Shown here in pieces: positions 32,995 through 42,794 of a DNA stretch of 64,000 nucleotides (position 1 is its first letter; each line of letters begins with the position of its first letter). The notes beneath the pieces were generated by a model. It made no database searches, was not told the DNA's origin, and saw nothing but the letters and a program-made list of their open reading frames with translations. The stretch is from contig JAGNIU010000013.1 in the NCBI GenBank assembly GCA_018000995.1, positions 1 through 64,000 of the forward strand, in the 5' to 3' direction. The position numbers and the translations under genes were made by a program. Source of the DNA: Bacteroidia bacterium. GTDB lineage: Bacteria; Bacteroidota; Bacteroidia; B-17B0; Aurantibacillaceae.

Positions 32995-34524
32995 ATGAAA
33001 GTTAGTATCATAGGCGCGGGCATGTCGGGTTTAACTGCAGGATGCTATCTTCAACAAAACGGTTTTGAAACAGAAATTTTCGAAAAACATGCTATTCCCG
33101 GAGGACTTTGCACCAGTTGGCATAAGAATGGCTATACCATTGATGGTTGCATTCATTGGATTTTAGGAAGTGATGAAGGAAGTTCGTTCAACAAAATGTG
33201 GACTGAAATTCTCGATATGAAAAAAATCGAGTTTGTGAATCATGATATCCGCATTGAAGTTGAAGTAAAGAACACGAAAGACAGACACGGTAGTAATGTG
33301 TTTAAATTGTACACTAATTTAGATCAGCTTCATAAGTATTTATTGGATTTATCGCCTGAAGACAAAAAACCGATTGATGAATTAATCAAATCGATGCGCA
33401 TTATGCAGAAGTTTGATTTACCTCCGGTAATGGATGAATTACCATTCTTTCAATCCATGATTCGCGGGATAAAAATGACGCGCTACTTGGAATTTTTATA
33501 TTGGTTTTTGAAATTAAAAAATGAAACGAATTATACGTTTGCTAAAAAATTAAAGAGTCCGTTTTTACGCGAGAGTTTTGAATTATTGTATGATGGAAAC
33601 GAAGTAAATATTTTAGTAGTAACCATGCCACTCTCTTGCTTCGATAAAAAAAGTGCGGGTTATCCGGTTGGCGGCTCATTAGAGTTTGCTAAAAAAGTGG
33701 AGCAAAGTTATTTAGAATTAGGAGGGAAAATTCATTACAAAACACCCGTTAAAAAAATACTGGTTGAAGGTGATACTGCCAAAGGTTTATTGGTGAGAAA
33801 TGATGTGAAACATTATTCAGATATAATTTTATCGGCAAGCGATTGGCATTTCACGGTCTTTGATTTGTTAGATGGAAAATTCACAAACAATCACATGCTC
33901 GAATTACGCGACCTTAAAAAATTGGAAGTGTTTTATTCGATTGTGCATTTAGGTTTTGGAATTAATGCCGATTTAAAAGACCAACCACATTTTTCGCGAT
34001 ACCCATTAAAAACAGATTTAATTTTACCCGACGGCACAAAATATGACCGATTAGAAGTTCACGTTTACAATTACGATAGAACGATGGCACCTCCCGGAAA
34101 AAGTGCTGTTGTAGTTAGTTTTTACACTAAGAATGGAGATTGGTGGTTAGATTTAAGAAAAAATAATCGTCCCGAATACCGCAAAGTAAAAAAAGAATTT
34201 ACCGAGAAAATTATCGATTTATTAGATGAACGATTAGGCGGCATAAAAGATAAATTAGAGATGAGCGACATGGCCACGCCTGCCACCGTTTACCGTTACA
34301 CCAATAATTGGAAAGGCAGTACACAAGGCTGGCTACCCGGAAAATATTTATTGGCGCCAAGTCCTGTTGGATTTCTTTTACCTGGGTTAAAAAACTTTTA
34401 TTTCAGCAGCCATTGGAACCAACCCGGCGGAGGTTTGCCTATTGCTATTAAAACCGGGCGCGATGTAACGAAAGCCATTTGCAAAGCCACCGGAAAAAAG
34501 TTCATCACCATCAAAAAAGTTTAA
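32995..34524 (+). CDS. CrtI-type FAD-dependent oxidoreductase (phytoene desaturase/isomerase-like)
   Basis: A 509-residue flavoprotein opening with SIIGAGMSGLTAG (dinucleotide-binding G-x-G-x-x-G) and EKHAIPGGLCTSW. The C-terminal FAD segment is FYFSSHWNQPGGGLPIA. Relatives are phytoene desaturases, carotenoid isomerases and retinol saturases. No crtB or other carotenoid gene is nearby, so the substrate could be another polyene or lipid. It shares strand and close spacing (37 bp) with the downstream C45 gene. Confidence 0.82.
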   Translation: MKVSIIGAGMSGLTAGCYLQQNGFETEIFEKHAIPGGLCTSWHKNGYTIDGCIHWILGSDEGSSFNKMWTEILDMKKIEFVNHDIRIEVEVKNTKDRHGSNVFKLYTNLDQLHKYLLDLSPEDKKPIDELIKSMRIMQKFDLPPVMDELPFFQSMIRGIKMTRYLEFLYWFLKLKNETNYTFAKKLKSPFLRESFELLYDGNEVNILVVTMPLSCFDKKSAGYPVGGSLEFAKKVEQSYLELGGKIHYKTPVKKILVEGDTAKGLLVRNDVKHYSDIILSASDWHFTVFDLLDGKFTNNHMLELRDLKKLEVFYSIVHLGFGINADLKDQPHFSRYPLKTDLILPDGTKYDRLEVHVYNYDRTMAPPGKSAVVVSFYTKNGDWWLDLRKNNRPEYRKVKKEFTEKIIDLLDERLGGIKDKLEMSDMATPATVYRYTNNWKGSTQGWLPGKYLLAPSPVGFLLPGLKNFYFSSHWNQPGGGLPIAIKTGRDVTKAICKATGKKFITIKKV

Positions 34525-34561
34525 GCTGCTCAAGCCTTTATTATTCGTAAATTAGCAGAAC

Positions 34562-36265
34562 ATGCTAAGAAAGATTTTCAGGATAGTATTCAGAAGTTTT
34601 TTAGTCTTTATTTTTTTATTGATTGGCTTTGCTATTTATTTTGTAATCGCCATTCAAATTCCAGAACCAAAAATTACAGATAATTCCGCCTTAACCAAAG
34701 AACGCGTTCAACGCTCTGAAAATTTCTATACTGTAGGAAATAGTTGGTTGAAGAAAAGCGAAAGTGGTTTGTGGGAATTGTATGTAGAAGGTGATGCGTT
34801 TGAAAGAGGCGCAGCAAACGGACATTTAACAAAAGAGTTGGCGCAATTTCAGGAAGATGCTTTCATTCATCAAATACAAATTTTGATTCCTGATTTAAAC
34901 TATTTAAAATTTCTAAAATATTTCGTCGCCTACTTTAATCGTCATTTACCTGATAACATAACAGAAGAATATAAAGAAGAGATTTATGGTATCTCGCGTT
35001 TTGCCTCTGATAAATATGATTTTGTTGGTCCGAAATACCACCGCATTTTAAATTATCATGGTGCTCACGATATTGGTCATGCCTTGCAAGATAAAAATAT
35101 GACCGTTGGTTGCACATCGTTTGGCGTATGGAATGATAAGAGTGCTGATGGAGAATTACTAATTGCCCGCAACTTTGATTTTTTTAGTGGTGATGAATTT
35201 GCACAGAATAAAATTGTACAATTCACCAATCCAAAACTCGGTTATAAATTTGCCACGATAACATGGGCCGGATTTATTGGCGCTGCCAGTGGGATGAATG
35301 AAAAAGGAATTACGGTTACAATTAACGCTGCTAAAAGTGAAATTCCAACTGATGCCGCAACACCGATTGCGCTTTTAGCAAGAGAAATTTTGCAATACGC
35401 TAAAAATATAAATGAAGCTATTGCCATTGCTAAAAAAAGAAATGTGTTTGTATCGGAAAGCATTTTAATTGGAAGTGCAACTGATAACAAAGCCATTATC
35501 ATTGAGAAAACACCATCCGCAATAGATGTGTATGATGCGGGAAGTAATGAAATAACTTGTTCTAATCATTATCAGGGAAAAGAATTTTCGAACACTTTAA
35601 GTAATTTGAAAAATTTAAATGAAAGCTCTTCTCTATACCGTAAAATAAGATTGAAGCAATTATTAAATGAAGAAAAGAAAATAGACTATGAAGATGCTGC
35701 TGATATTTTAAGAGATCAAAAAGGTATTAACGATAAAAACATTGGTCTGGGAAATGAAAAAGCCATGAACCAATTAATAGCGCATCACGGCGTAATTTTT
35801 AAACCAAAAAGCGGATTAATGTGGGTATCTACCGCTCCGTATCAATGCGGTGAATTTGTGTGTTACGATTTAAATAAAGTGTTTAAAGAGTATACCAAAC
35901 TCACAGAAGATGAAGAAATTATTTCAGATTCTTTAACCATTCCTGCCGATGAATTTTTGAAAAGCGAAGATTATAAGCAGTTTGTGAAATTCAAGAATTT
36001 AAAATACTACATTCAATATATCACAAAAGCACCCGGTTATATTTATCTCAGCGGTAAACTTGAAAACGCTTTTGTTGAAAGTAATCCGCAAAGCTATTAC
36101 ACTTACCAAATTTTAGGAGATTACTTTAAATCCAAATACAATTACCAAGCTGCATTTAACTATTACAAAAAAGCTTTAGTCAAAGAAATCGCCTCTGTAA
36201 AAGAGGAAAATCAGATTAAAAAGGACATGATGAAGTGCTTTAACAGTTTAAATATGCATAAGTAA
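34562..36265 (+). CDS. C45-family Ntn-hydrolase/acyltransferase, membrane-anchored
   Basis: A 567-residue protein. An N-terminal membrane segment (about residues 10-32) is followed by a C45-type Ntn-hydrolase fold: YVEGDAFERGAANGHLT, then VGCTSFGVW with the candidate N-terminal-nucleophile Cys at about residue 183, ARNFDFFSG, and GFIGAASGMNEKGITVTINA. The C-terminal 100 residues look TPR-like (YYTYQILGDYFKSKYNYQ). Family members include acyl-CoA:6-aminopenicillanate acyltransferase and acid-ceramidase-like amidases that self-cleave before Cys. Substrate unknown; probably acts outside the inner membrane on an amide or acyl-lipid (inference). Confidence 0.75.
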   Translation: MLRKIFRIVFRSFLVFIFLLIGFAIYFVIAIQIPEPKITDNSALTKERVQRSENFYTVGNSWLKKSESGLWELYVEGDAFERGAANGHLTKELAQFQEDAFIHQIQILIPDLNYLKFLKYFVAYFNRHLPDNITEEYKEEIYGISRFASDKYDFVGPKYHRILNYHGAHDIGHALQDKNMTVGCTSFGVWNDKSADGELLIARNFDFFSGDEFAQNKIVQFTNPKLGYKFATITWAGFIGAASGMNEKGITVTINAAKSEIPTDAATPIALLAREILQYAKNINEAIAIAKKRNVFVSESILIGSATDNKAIIIEKTPSAIDVYDAGSNEITCSNHYQGKEFSNTLSNLKNLNESSSLYRKIRLKQLLNEEKKIDYEDAADILRDQKGINDKNIGLGNEKAMNQLIAHHGVIFKPKSGLMWVSTAPYQCGEFVCYDLNKVFKEYTKLTEDEEIISDSLTIPADEFLKSEDYKQFVKFKNLKYYIQYITKAPGYIYLSGKLENAFVESNPQSYYTYQILGDYFKSKYNYQAAFNYYKKALVKEIASVKEENQIKKDMMKCFNSLNMHK

Positions 36266-36285
36266 TAAAAATTTCGTCTTTGCTT

Positions 36286-36318
36286 TTTGATAATCCGACT
36301 AATACTTTATTATCTTTG
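36286..36318 (+). promoter_or_regulatory. Bacteroidota-type promoter
   Basis: TTTG at 36286-36289, 21 nt, TATCTTTG at 36311-36318, then 36 nt to the ATG at 36355. Confidence 0.75.
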
Positions 36319-36354
36319 AGTTAAAATTTACACCTTTTCATAAATAAAAACACC

Positions 36355-38337
36355 ATGAAGTATTACTACAAAAAATTATTCATTGCTTTTTTATCCTTTA
36401 GTCTTTGTACTAATTTATTAAAAGCACAGGTATTTCCTGAATCTTTCGAAGGCAGTTTCCCTCCTACAGGATGGGTTATGTTTGACAATGGTGTTGGAAC
36501 TGTTGAATCTTGGACAACTACTGCAACAGCACATACAGGAACTCAAGCCGCTTACATTCAATATGAAAATGTAACCGCCGGTACAGCCGAAGATTGGCTG
36601 GTATCTCCTCTAGCGGCTATTTCAGCTACAGCAAATATTTTATCATTTTGGGAAAGGGAAAGCTATACAACCAATTGGGGAAGTGTTTACAGCATCTTAG
36701 TTTCAACTTCTTCACAAACTAATATTGGCACTTTTACAACTGTAGCAACCTATTCTGAAACAACTGTAAACCCATTAGTGTACAGAAATCGCTTAATAAA
36801 TCTAAGCGCTTATAATGGGCAAAATATTTATATCGCGTTTAAAATGCAGAATGATGACGGCGATGATTGGTTTCTTGACAATATTCAATTAAGTGGCGGA
36901 TGCGTTACTCCACCGTCAGCTGGGTTAATTACAGGAACTGCTAATACTGTTTACGGCAATACCAATCAATATACTGTTACACCAATAACAGGAAACCTTC
37001 AATGGCTTAGCGGACCTTCTGCAAGTGGTCCGTGGACCGCCATAGCCGGTGCTACAAATACACCTCAAAATATTCAAGCTACAATGGGTGGAACAATGTA
37101 TTTAACGGTTGTTGCAAGTTCAACAGTTGGTGGTTGTGTTAACGATACAAGTAATGTGCCTTTTGCAGTTAGTGTTTTCTTTCCGGGAGATAATACCTGC
37201 ACCTCTGCTTCTTTGAGCATAGGCCCATCAACAACTTATTACGGCTTTTTTGGCGCATCAGTACAAACCGGAGAAGTTCAGCCTCCTGCGGGAACTTGTA
37301 CCAGTCAGCAAACCTGGTGTAACAATACTTTACATAATACAAGATGGTTTAATTTTACTGCTCCCGCATCAGGACATGTAATTATCCAAACACCTGATTT
37401 TGATACGCAAATAGCTGTTTGGAAAGCAAGCGCTTGTTCTGATCTTTTAAGTTCTTCAACAGCAACATTTGTTTGTGCTAACGACGATGACCCTAATTAC
37501 ATTACCAATGGCGGAGATCAATTTTCGTCTTATTTACATGCAGGCTGTTTAACTCCGGGACTTGTTTACTATTTGCAAGTAGATGGTTATGCTGCAGCAA
37601 CAGCAGGAGATTCAACCCGTATTATTATCACAGACGGGGCTACTCCACTTGACCCATCCTTCACAGGTTTAAGTAGCAATTATTGTTTACCCGGCGCAAG
37701 CTCTTCTCCATTAACAGCTGCTAGTAGTGGTGGATTTATCACTTTAAATTCAAGCACCATTACCATTGCGGCATTTAATCCTGTCACAGCAGGCGTTGGT
37801 ACACATACAGTGCATCATACCGTTAGTGGCTGCAAAACAAATTCGGTTGTTATTGTTGTTAATTCACCATCAGTTAATGCTGCATCAAGTTCAAGTTTAT
37901 TATGTACAGGGCAATCAGCCACGCTTACTGCAACTGGCGCTACAACTTATTCATGGAGCACAGCATCTACGGGAACAGCAATTACGATTAGTCCAAGTGT
38001 CACTACAACTTATTCAGTTACCGGAACAACAGGTAGTTGTAGTACCACCACAGCTTTTACCCAATCGGTTTCAGCTTGTACGGGCTCAAATGAAATTTCA
38101 TCTACAGATTTAGGATTGAATGTTTATCCCAACCCAAACACAGGTTTATTTACTGTAAATGCAGAACAAATAATTGATGAGATTATAGTGACAGATTTAC
38201 TTGGGAAAAAAGTTTATAACCTAAAACCTTTATCTAAAACTGTTGTCGTTGATATAAAAATCCTTAATCAGGGTGTTTATTTTGTATCTGTAAAACACGA
38301 CTCACAAATAACTACTGTTAAGGTGATTAAAGACTAA
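36355..38337 (+). CDS. Secreted adhesin-like protein, choice-of-anchor J domain and T9SS sorting domain
   Basis: A 660-residue secreted protein. A signal peptide (ending LLKAQ) is followed by a cleaved-adhesin/choice-of-anchor J domain (about residues 25-180: PESFEGSFPPTGW, AEDWLVSP, DDWFLDNIQL). An Ig-like segment, a second beta-sandwich (about 280-430) and a Cys/Ser/Thr-rich Ig-like repeat (SATLTATGATTYSWS) follow. A T9SS type A domain ends the protein (VYPNPNTGLFTVN to GVYFVSVKH). It is likely exposed on the cell surface, perhaps binding glycans or surfaces; a strong promoter and terminator flank it as a single-gene unit. Confidence 0.88.
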   Translation: MKYYYKKLFIAFLSFSLCTNLLKAQVFPESFEGSFPPTGWVMFDNGVGTVESWTTTATAHTGTQAAYIQYENVTAGTAEDWLVSPLAAISATANILSFWERESYTTNWGSVYSILVSTSSQTNIGTFTTVATYSETTVNPLVYRNRLINLSAYNGQNIYIAFKMQNDDGDDWFLDNIQLSGGCVTPPSAGLITGTANTVYGNTNQYTVTPITGNLQWLSGPSASGPWTAIAGATNTPQNIQATMGGTMYLTVVASSTVGGCVNDTSNVPFAVSVFFPGDNTCTSASLSIGPSTTYYGFFGASVQTGEVQPPAGTCTSQQTWCNNTLHNTRWFNFTAPASGHVIIQTPDFDTQIAVWKASACSDLLSSSTATFVCANDDDPNYITNGGDQFSSYLHAGCLTPGLVYYLQVDGYAAATAGDSTRIIITDGATPLDPSFTGLSSNYCLPGASSSPLTAASSGGFITLNSSTITIAAFNPVTAGVGTHTVHHTVSGCKTNSVVIVVNSPSVNAASSSSLLCTGQSATLTATGATTYSWSTASTGTAITISPSVTTTYSVTGTTGSCSTTTAFTQSVSACTGSNEISSTDLGLNVYPNPNTGLFTVNAEQIIDEIIVTDLLGKKVYNLKPLSKTVVVDIKILNQGVYFVSVKHDSQITTVKVIKD

Positions 38338-38352
38338 AAGCACGCTATTTAT

Positions 38353-38386
38353 AAAAAGCCGTTACGCAATAGTGTGGCGGCTTTTT
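38353..38386 (+). terminator. Intrinsic terminator
   Basis: AAAAAGCCG (38353-38361) pairs with CGGCTTTTT (38378-38386) and continues into T residues, 15 bp after the T9SS protein stop. Confidence 0.88.
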
Positions 38387-38420
38387 TATTGTTATATATT
38401 TTACTAATTTGCCGTTTAGA

Positions 38421-39716
38421 ATGTCTATCCCAGTAATAGAAAAAGGTACCCAACAGGAAATAACATTGTTTCAGGAAAAAAAGCTGAAAGAGCTGTTGAC
38501 CTATACTCTTTCTAATTCTACTTATTACAAAAATTTATTTAAAGCAAATGGCATTGCTGTGAATTCAATAAATACAATTGAAGATCTTGTTAAGGTTCCA
38601 GTAACAACAAAAGATGATTTATATAAGTTTAATAAAGATTTTATTTGTGTTTCTCCCAATAAAATAATTGATTACGTAACTACAAGCGGAACATTAGGCG
38701 ACCCATTAACTTTTGCGCTTACGAATAATGATTTAGAACGTTTAGCGTATAACGAAATTATTTCTTTGGCTTGTACAGGAGCAACAAGTGATGATGTTTT
38801 TCAATTAATGACAACCCTGGATCGTCGTTTTATGGCGGGACTTGCTTATTTTTTAGGCATTAAACAAATGGGCGCCGGCGTTATTAGAGTTGGTAATGGC
38901 ATGCCGGAATTTCAATGGGACACAATTAAAAGATTAACTCCCACTATCGCCATTGCAGTTCCATCATTTGTTTTAAAACTAATTGAGTTTGCTGAACAAA
39001 ATAATATCGATTACAAAAATTGTTCTATCAAAAAAATAGTTTGTATTGGTGAGAGTTTACGAAACGAAGATTTCTCCTTAAACACTTTAGGAAAACGCAT
39101 TAAAGAAAAATGGGATGTAGAATTATACAGCACTTATGCTTCTACAGAGATGGGCGCTGCATTTACAGAATGTAAAGCCGGAAAAGGCGGACATCACCAT
39201 CCTGAATTATTAATTGTAGAATTACTTGATGAAACAAATAAACCCGTAAAAAACGGCGAGCCAGGTGAATTAACTGTAACTACACTAGGTGTTGAAGGCA
39301 TGCCTTTGTTACGTTTTAAAACCGGTGATGTTTGCATTGCTCATACAGAACCCTGCTCGTGCGGCAGAACCACTATGCGTTTGAGTCCGATTTTAGGACG
39401 TAAACAGCAAATGATAAAATTTAAGGGTACAAGTTTATATCCGCCATCGTTGTATGATATTTTAAACCACGTTCCTTATATTAAAAACTATATTGTTGAA
39501 GTGCATACTAACGATATTGATACTGATGAAATCAGCATAACTATTGGTGTTATTAATCCGCCGCAAAATTTTGAGAAAGAATTAAAAGATCATTTCAGAG
39601 CTAAATTACGCGTAGCGCCAAATATTAAAACAGATACACCCGAAAATATTACTAAAATTCAATTTCCGGAAATGAGTCGTAAACCTATTACGTTTTTTGA
39701 CAGGAGAAAAAAATGA
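38421..39716 (+). CDS. Phenylacetate-CoA ligase-like adenylate-forming enzyme
   Basis: A 431-residue member of the PaaK family: TTSGTLGDPLTFALT is the P-loop-like nucleotide motif, YSTYASTEMGAAF and RFKTGDVCIAH follow, with a C-terminal domain (GRKQQMIKFKGTSLYPPSLYD). It activates a carboxylate as acyl-adenylate and transfers it to CoA. The ATG at 38421 is preferred over an in-frame TTG at 38409. The next gene overlaps by ATGA and an acyltransferase follows, so a free acid other than phenylacetate may be used; no paaABCD genes are near. Confidence 0.85.
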   Translation: MSIPVIEKGTQQEITLFQEKKLKELLTYTLSNSTYYKNLFKANGIAVNSINTIEDLVKVPVTTKDDLYKFNKDFICVSPNKIIDYVTTSGTLGDPLTFALTNNDLERLAYNEIISLACTGATSDDVFQLMTTLDRRFMAGLAYFLGIKQMGAGVIRVGNGMPEFQWDTIKRLTPTIAIAVPSFVLKLIEFAEQNNIDYKNCSIKKIVCIGESLRNEDFSLNTLGKRIKEKWDVELYSTYASTEMGAAFTECKAGKGGHHHPELLIVELLDETNKPVKNGEPGELTVTTLGVEGMPLLRFKTGDVCIAHTEPCSCGRTTMRLSPILGRKQQMIKFKGTSLYPPSLYDILNHVPYIKNYIVEVHTNDIDTDEISITIGVINPPQNFEKELKDHFRAKLRVAPNIKTDTPENITKIQFPEMSRKPITFFDRRKK

Positions 39717-40765
39717 AATATTTTCTTTTCATACTTTGGGTTTTGATATCTGTTTTATCTTCTAAATCGCAGACCTATTGCGTTTACATACAACTAACAA
39801 GCACAAACTTTGCTTACATTGACGAAAATGGAAAGATTTTATATTCTGAAGACATCGACCCTCTTGTTAATGAAAGAATCTTTCCGCTTAAAAATGGTCT
39901 TGGAAGAATAAGGCGTAAAGGAAAGTTTGGCTACATAAATCACCTTGGTCAAGTTGTTATTCCTATTATTTATGACTCTGCTAAAGATTTTGAAGGTGGG
40001 ATTGCAGAAGTAAAAATTGATAATAAATGGGGTTACATCAATACAAAAGGAGAATTAGAAATAAGGCCACAATTTGAGACCGTTAATCGTTTCTGCGAAA
40101 ACCTTGCAGCTTTTAGTTTGAATGGCAGACATGGTTTCATTAATAACGAAGGGAAAATAGTAATAATCCCAATGTTTGATTTGGTTTCAAATTTCTTTAA
40201 TAACCGAGCTTGGGTTCTTGTAGGTGATAAATGGGGCGCCATCAATAAAACCGGGGCTTTCGTTTTCCCTCTTGATTATGAAGCGGTTTGCGATTTTAGT
40301 GAAGGTTACGCTTGGGTTAAAGTTGGTCCTCATTGGGGTTTAATTGATTCTCTTAACAAATATATTATTCCGCTAAGCGAAAGAAATAATCTAGTGTATG
40401 GTCTTTCTAACAAGACAAACGATTTTGCTCAAGTTAGTAACGGACTTTTGATTTCAAAGGCAAATAATAAAGTTGGATATTGTAGTTTGCCCTCACTAAA
40501 AAAAACCATTGCTTCCAAATTTGACGAGGGTTCAGAATTTGAACAAGGCACTGCAATTGTATCTATTGAAAATAAAAAAGGAATTATTGACACAAGTGGG
40601 GATTATTTATCCAATCTCCCGTATAAAGAAATAAAAAGAATTGGTGATAAAAATATTTTTGCTGTAAAGCAAGAAGATAAGGAGTGGGGTTTACTAGATG
40701 TTACTTCCAACACTTTTTTTCCATTGCCTTGCAAAAATATTTTCTATATCGAAAAAATTAAATAA
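39713..40765 (+). CDS. WG-repeat protein
   Basis: A 350-residue protein with a signal peptide (MKYFLFILWVLISVLSSKS) and at least five WG repeats: GKFGYINHLGQVVIPIIYD, NKWGYINTKGELEIRPQFE, GRHGFINNEGKIVII, DKWGAINKTGAFVFPLDYE and HWGLIDSLNKYIIP. WG repeats form beta structures of unclear role, often in secreted proteins. Its ATGA start overlaps the ligase stop and the acyltransferase gene begins 2 bp after, so all three are one operon. Confidence 0.9.
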   Translation: MKYFLFILWVLISVLSSKSQTYCVYIQLTSTNFAYIDENGKILYSEDIDPLVNERIFPLKNGLGRIRRKGKFGYINHLGQVVIPIIYDSAKDFEGGIAEVKIDNKWGYINTKGELEIRPQFETVNRFCENLAAFSLNGRHGFINNEGKIVIIPMFDLVSNFFNNRAWVLVGDKWGAINKTGAFVFPLDYEAVCDFSEGYAWVKVGPHWGLIDSLNKYIIPLSERNNLVYGLSNKTNDFAQVSNGLLISKANNKVGYCSLPSLKKTIASKFDEGSEFEQGTAIVSIENKKGIIDTSGDYLSNLPYKEIKRIGDKNIFAVKQEDKEWGLLDVTSNTFFPLPCKNIFYIEKIK

Positions 40766-40767
40766 TT

Positions 40768-41955
40768 ATGATGAAAAAATTTACGGTGGAAAAACCGTTA
40801 CATACATCCGATTTCGCTAAAAATTTTAGCTTTGAAGAATTGCGTCCGTATTACGATAGTGAATGCAATGAGATGATGCATGAGATGGCGAAAGATCCTA
40901 TTTATTTACAATTGGTTTCTTATTTATGGCCTGGGATTACAAAAGAAGAAGCTGTTGCAAAGGCACATAACATCAAAAGTATTTACGATTTCCAAACCGG
41001 GTATATGTCGTACGCTATTTGGAGTATCGTAAAAAATAGTTCGGCCGGATTAAGCTGGAGCGGTATTGAAAATTTAGACAGTAATAAAGCCTATTTATTT
41101 ATTGCCAATCACCGCGATATTTTATTAGACAGCGCCTTGCTTCAAATTATTTTAGAGAAAGAAAATTTTGCAACTTCTGAAATTACTTTTGGCAGCAATT
41201 TAAAAGAACAAGGCTTTATTACCAATTTTGGACGTATGAACAGAATGTTTACTGTTAAACGTGAAGGTACTGCAAAAGAATTGTATGATATATCCCGTCA
41301 ACTCAGCGCTTATATTCGTCATACTATTATTGATAAAAATTCAAGCGTTTGGATTGCTCAACGTAATGGCCGAACTAAAGATGGTTACGACCAAACACAA
41401 ACCGGTTTACTTAAAATGTTAGCCATGAGTGGCGGGAAAGATTTTGTACAATGTTTTTCTGAGTTAAATATTGTTCCGCTTAGTATCAGTTACGAATACG
41501 AACCTTGCGATTTTTTAAAAGTACAGGAATTGTATTTATCTTCTCTTCACAGTAAATACATTAAAGCGCCGGGGGAAGATTTAAATAGTATTGTTACCGG
41601 TATTAAACAGCCCAAAGGCAAGATTCATTTAACTTTTGGAAAACCAATTAAGGAAGAATTAATTGAGATTAATAAATTCACAAACGATAACGACAAAATA
41701 AAACAATTGGCTGCTTTGATTGATAATCGGATTCATAAGGATTATAAATTGAATGCAGTGAATTACATTGCTTACGATTTAAACCATAATACAAATGTGT
41801 TTGCAAATAATTATTCTGTGGCAGAAAAAGAAAGCTTTATAAATTATGTGAATGAAAAAACTGCTGCTCTAAGCGGAGAGCCCGATGTGCTTAAAAATAT
41901 TTTAGTCAAAATGTATGCAGCTCCAGTTGAAAACAAGTTGGAAACAAAGGGCTAA
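40768..41955 (+). CDS. PlsC-like acyltransferase
   Basis: A 395-residue protein with a glycerolipid-acyltransferase core: FIANHRDILLDSALL (the NHx4-5D motif, His and Asp), TFGSNLKEQGF, VKREGTAKELYD and IAQRNGRTKDGYDQTQTGLL, resembling PlsB/PlsC-type enzymes acting on lysophospholipid or glycerol-phosphate. Two tandem ATGs (40768, 40771) are equally good. No membrane segment is evident. Its acyl donor could be the acyl-CoA made by the operon's PaaK-like ligase (inference). Confidence 0.8.
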   Translation: MMKKFTVEKPLHTSDFAKNFSFEELRPYYDSECNEMMHEMAKDPIYLQLVSYLWPGITKEEAVAKAHNIKSIYDFQTGYMSYAIWSIVKNSSAGLSWSGIENLDSNKAYLFIANHRDILLDSALLQIILEKENFATSEITFGSNLKEQGFITNFGRMNRMFTVKREGTAKELYDISRQLSAYIRHTIIDKNSSVWIAQRNGRTKDGYDQTQTGLLKMLAMSGGKDFVQCFSELNIVPLSISYEYEPCDFLKVQELYLSSLHSKYIKAPGEDLNSIVTGIKQPKGKIHLTFGKPIKEELIEINKFTNDNDKIKQLAALIDNRIHKDYKLNAVNYIAYDLNHNTNVFANNYSVAEKESFINYVNEKTAALSGEPDVLKNILVKMYAAPVENKLETKG

Positions 41956-41983
41956 GGGTATCCAAATTTATTACCCAGATTGT

Positions 41984-42012
41984 TTTGAATTTCAATTAAA
42001 TTTATATATTTG
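41984..42012 (+). promoter_or_regulatory. Bacteroidota-type promoter
   Basis: TTTG at 41984-41987, exactly 17 nt, TATATTTG at 42005-42012, then 18 nt to the ATG at 42031. One of the best matches in the window. Confidence 0.8.
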
Positions 42013-42030
42013 CTAAAACCTATAAATACT

Positions 42031-42639
42031 ATGAAAAATATTAAAAGTTTAATTATTGCAGCAGCCGTTCTATTATCGGGTACTGTTAGCGCTCAAAAAT
42101 GGAGCGAAGGAAAAGACCTTTCTTACTTAAAAGGTGAAAAAGAAATACTAGTAAAATTCACTTATGATAACATGACCGCCGGTAAGAAAAAAGCTGAGGC
42201 CGATTATATCAAAGAAAAATCTGATGATTACAACAAGAAAGAACCTGGAAAAGGCGACAAATGGGCTAAATCTTGGGAAGAAAATAAATTAGGTGTTTAT
42301 GCCCCTAAATTTGAAGAGTTATTTAATAAAGTATCAGGTGATCTTGCCGGCGACAGAAATAAGTCAAACGCAAAATACACATTAATCATTCACACATTAA
42401 GAATGGAGCCGGGTTGGAATATTGGTATTTCTAAAATGCCAGCATCTTGCGATTTTGAGATTTTAATTGTTGAAACTGCAAATCCTTCTGTAGTTAAATC
42501 AAAGGGTATGATGTATAACATTCCGGGCTCTCAGTTCGCCGGATATGATTTTGACGTTTCAGCTCGTATTGGTGAGTGTTACGCAAAATGCGGTAAAGAT
42601 TTAGGTAAAAAATTAGGTAAAGCTGCTAAAGTAAAATAA
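42031..42639 (+). CDS. Secreted protein, unknown
   Basis: A 202-residue protein with a signal peptide (MKNIKSLIIAAAVLLSGTVSA). An in-frame TTG at 42010 lies in the promoter and is rejected as start. The mature part is Lys-rich, with YTLIIHTLRMEPGWNIGI and CDFEILIVETANP suggesting a beta-rich core, and a basic C-terminus (GKDLGKKLGKAAK). No family recognised. It has its own promoter and terminator, so it is probably a stand-alone unit. Confidence 0.75.
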   Translation: MKNIKSLIIAAAVLLSGTVSAQKWSEGKDLSYLKGEKEILVKFTYDNMTAGKKKAEADYIKEKSDDYNKKEPGKGDKWAKSWEENKLGVYAPKFEELFNKVSGDLAGDRNKSNAKYTLIIHTLRMEPGWNIGISKMPASCDFEILIVETANPSVVKSKGMMYNIPGSQFAGYDFDVSARIGECYAKCGKDLGKKLGKAAKVK

Positions 42640-42657
42640 TCGTCTATTTTTAATCTT

Positions 42658-42687
42658 AAAACCCCGGCTAAAACCGGGGTTTTTTTA
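42658..42687 (+). terminator. Intrinsic terminator
   Basis: AAAACCCCGG (42658-42667) pairs with CCGGGGTTTT (42674-42683), followed by more T residues, 18 bp after the stop. Confidence 0.93.
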
Positions 42688-42794
42688 TGCCCAATCTTTT
42701 GATTTAAATCTATTTGATTTTTTAGAAAAATTCACTTTTTTTCAGGACGTTTATTGGCCCTATTTTAGTAATTTGCATATAAATTCACGTATTT

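Noticed and set aside
35242-35502. Hydrophobic minus-strand ORF inside the C45 gene
   Set aside because: Antisense shadow; apparent hydrophobicity is the complement of an Ala/Ile/Lys-rich region.
37766-38113. Gln/Leu-rich plus-strand ORF inside the T9SS protein
   Set aside because: An alternate frame of the Ser/Thr-rich adhesin region, with no promoter or recognisable fold.
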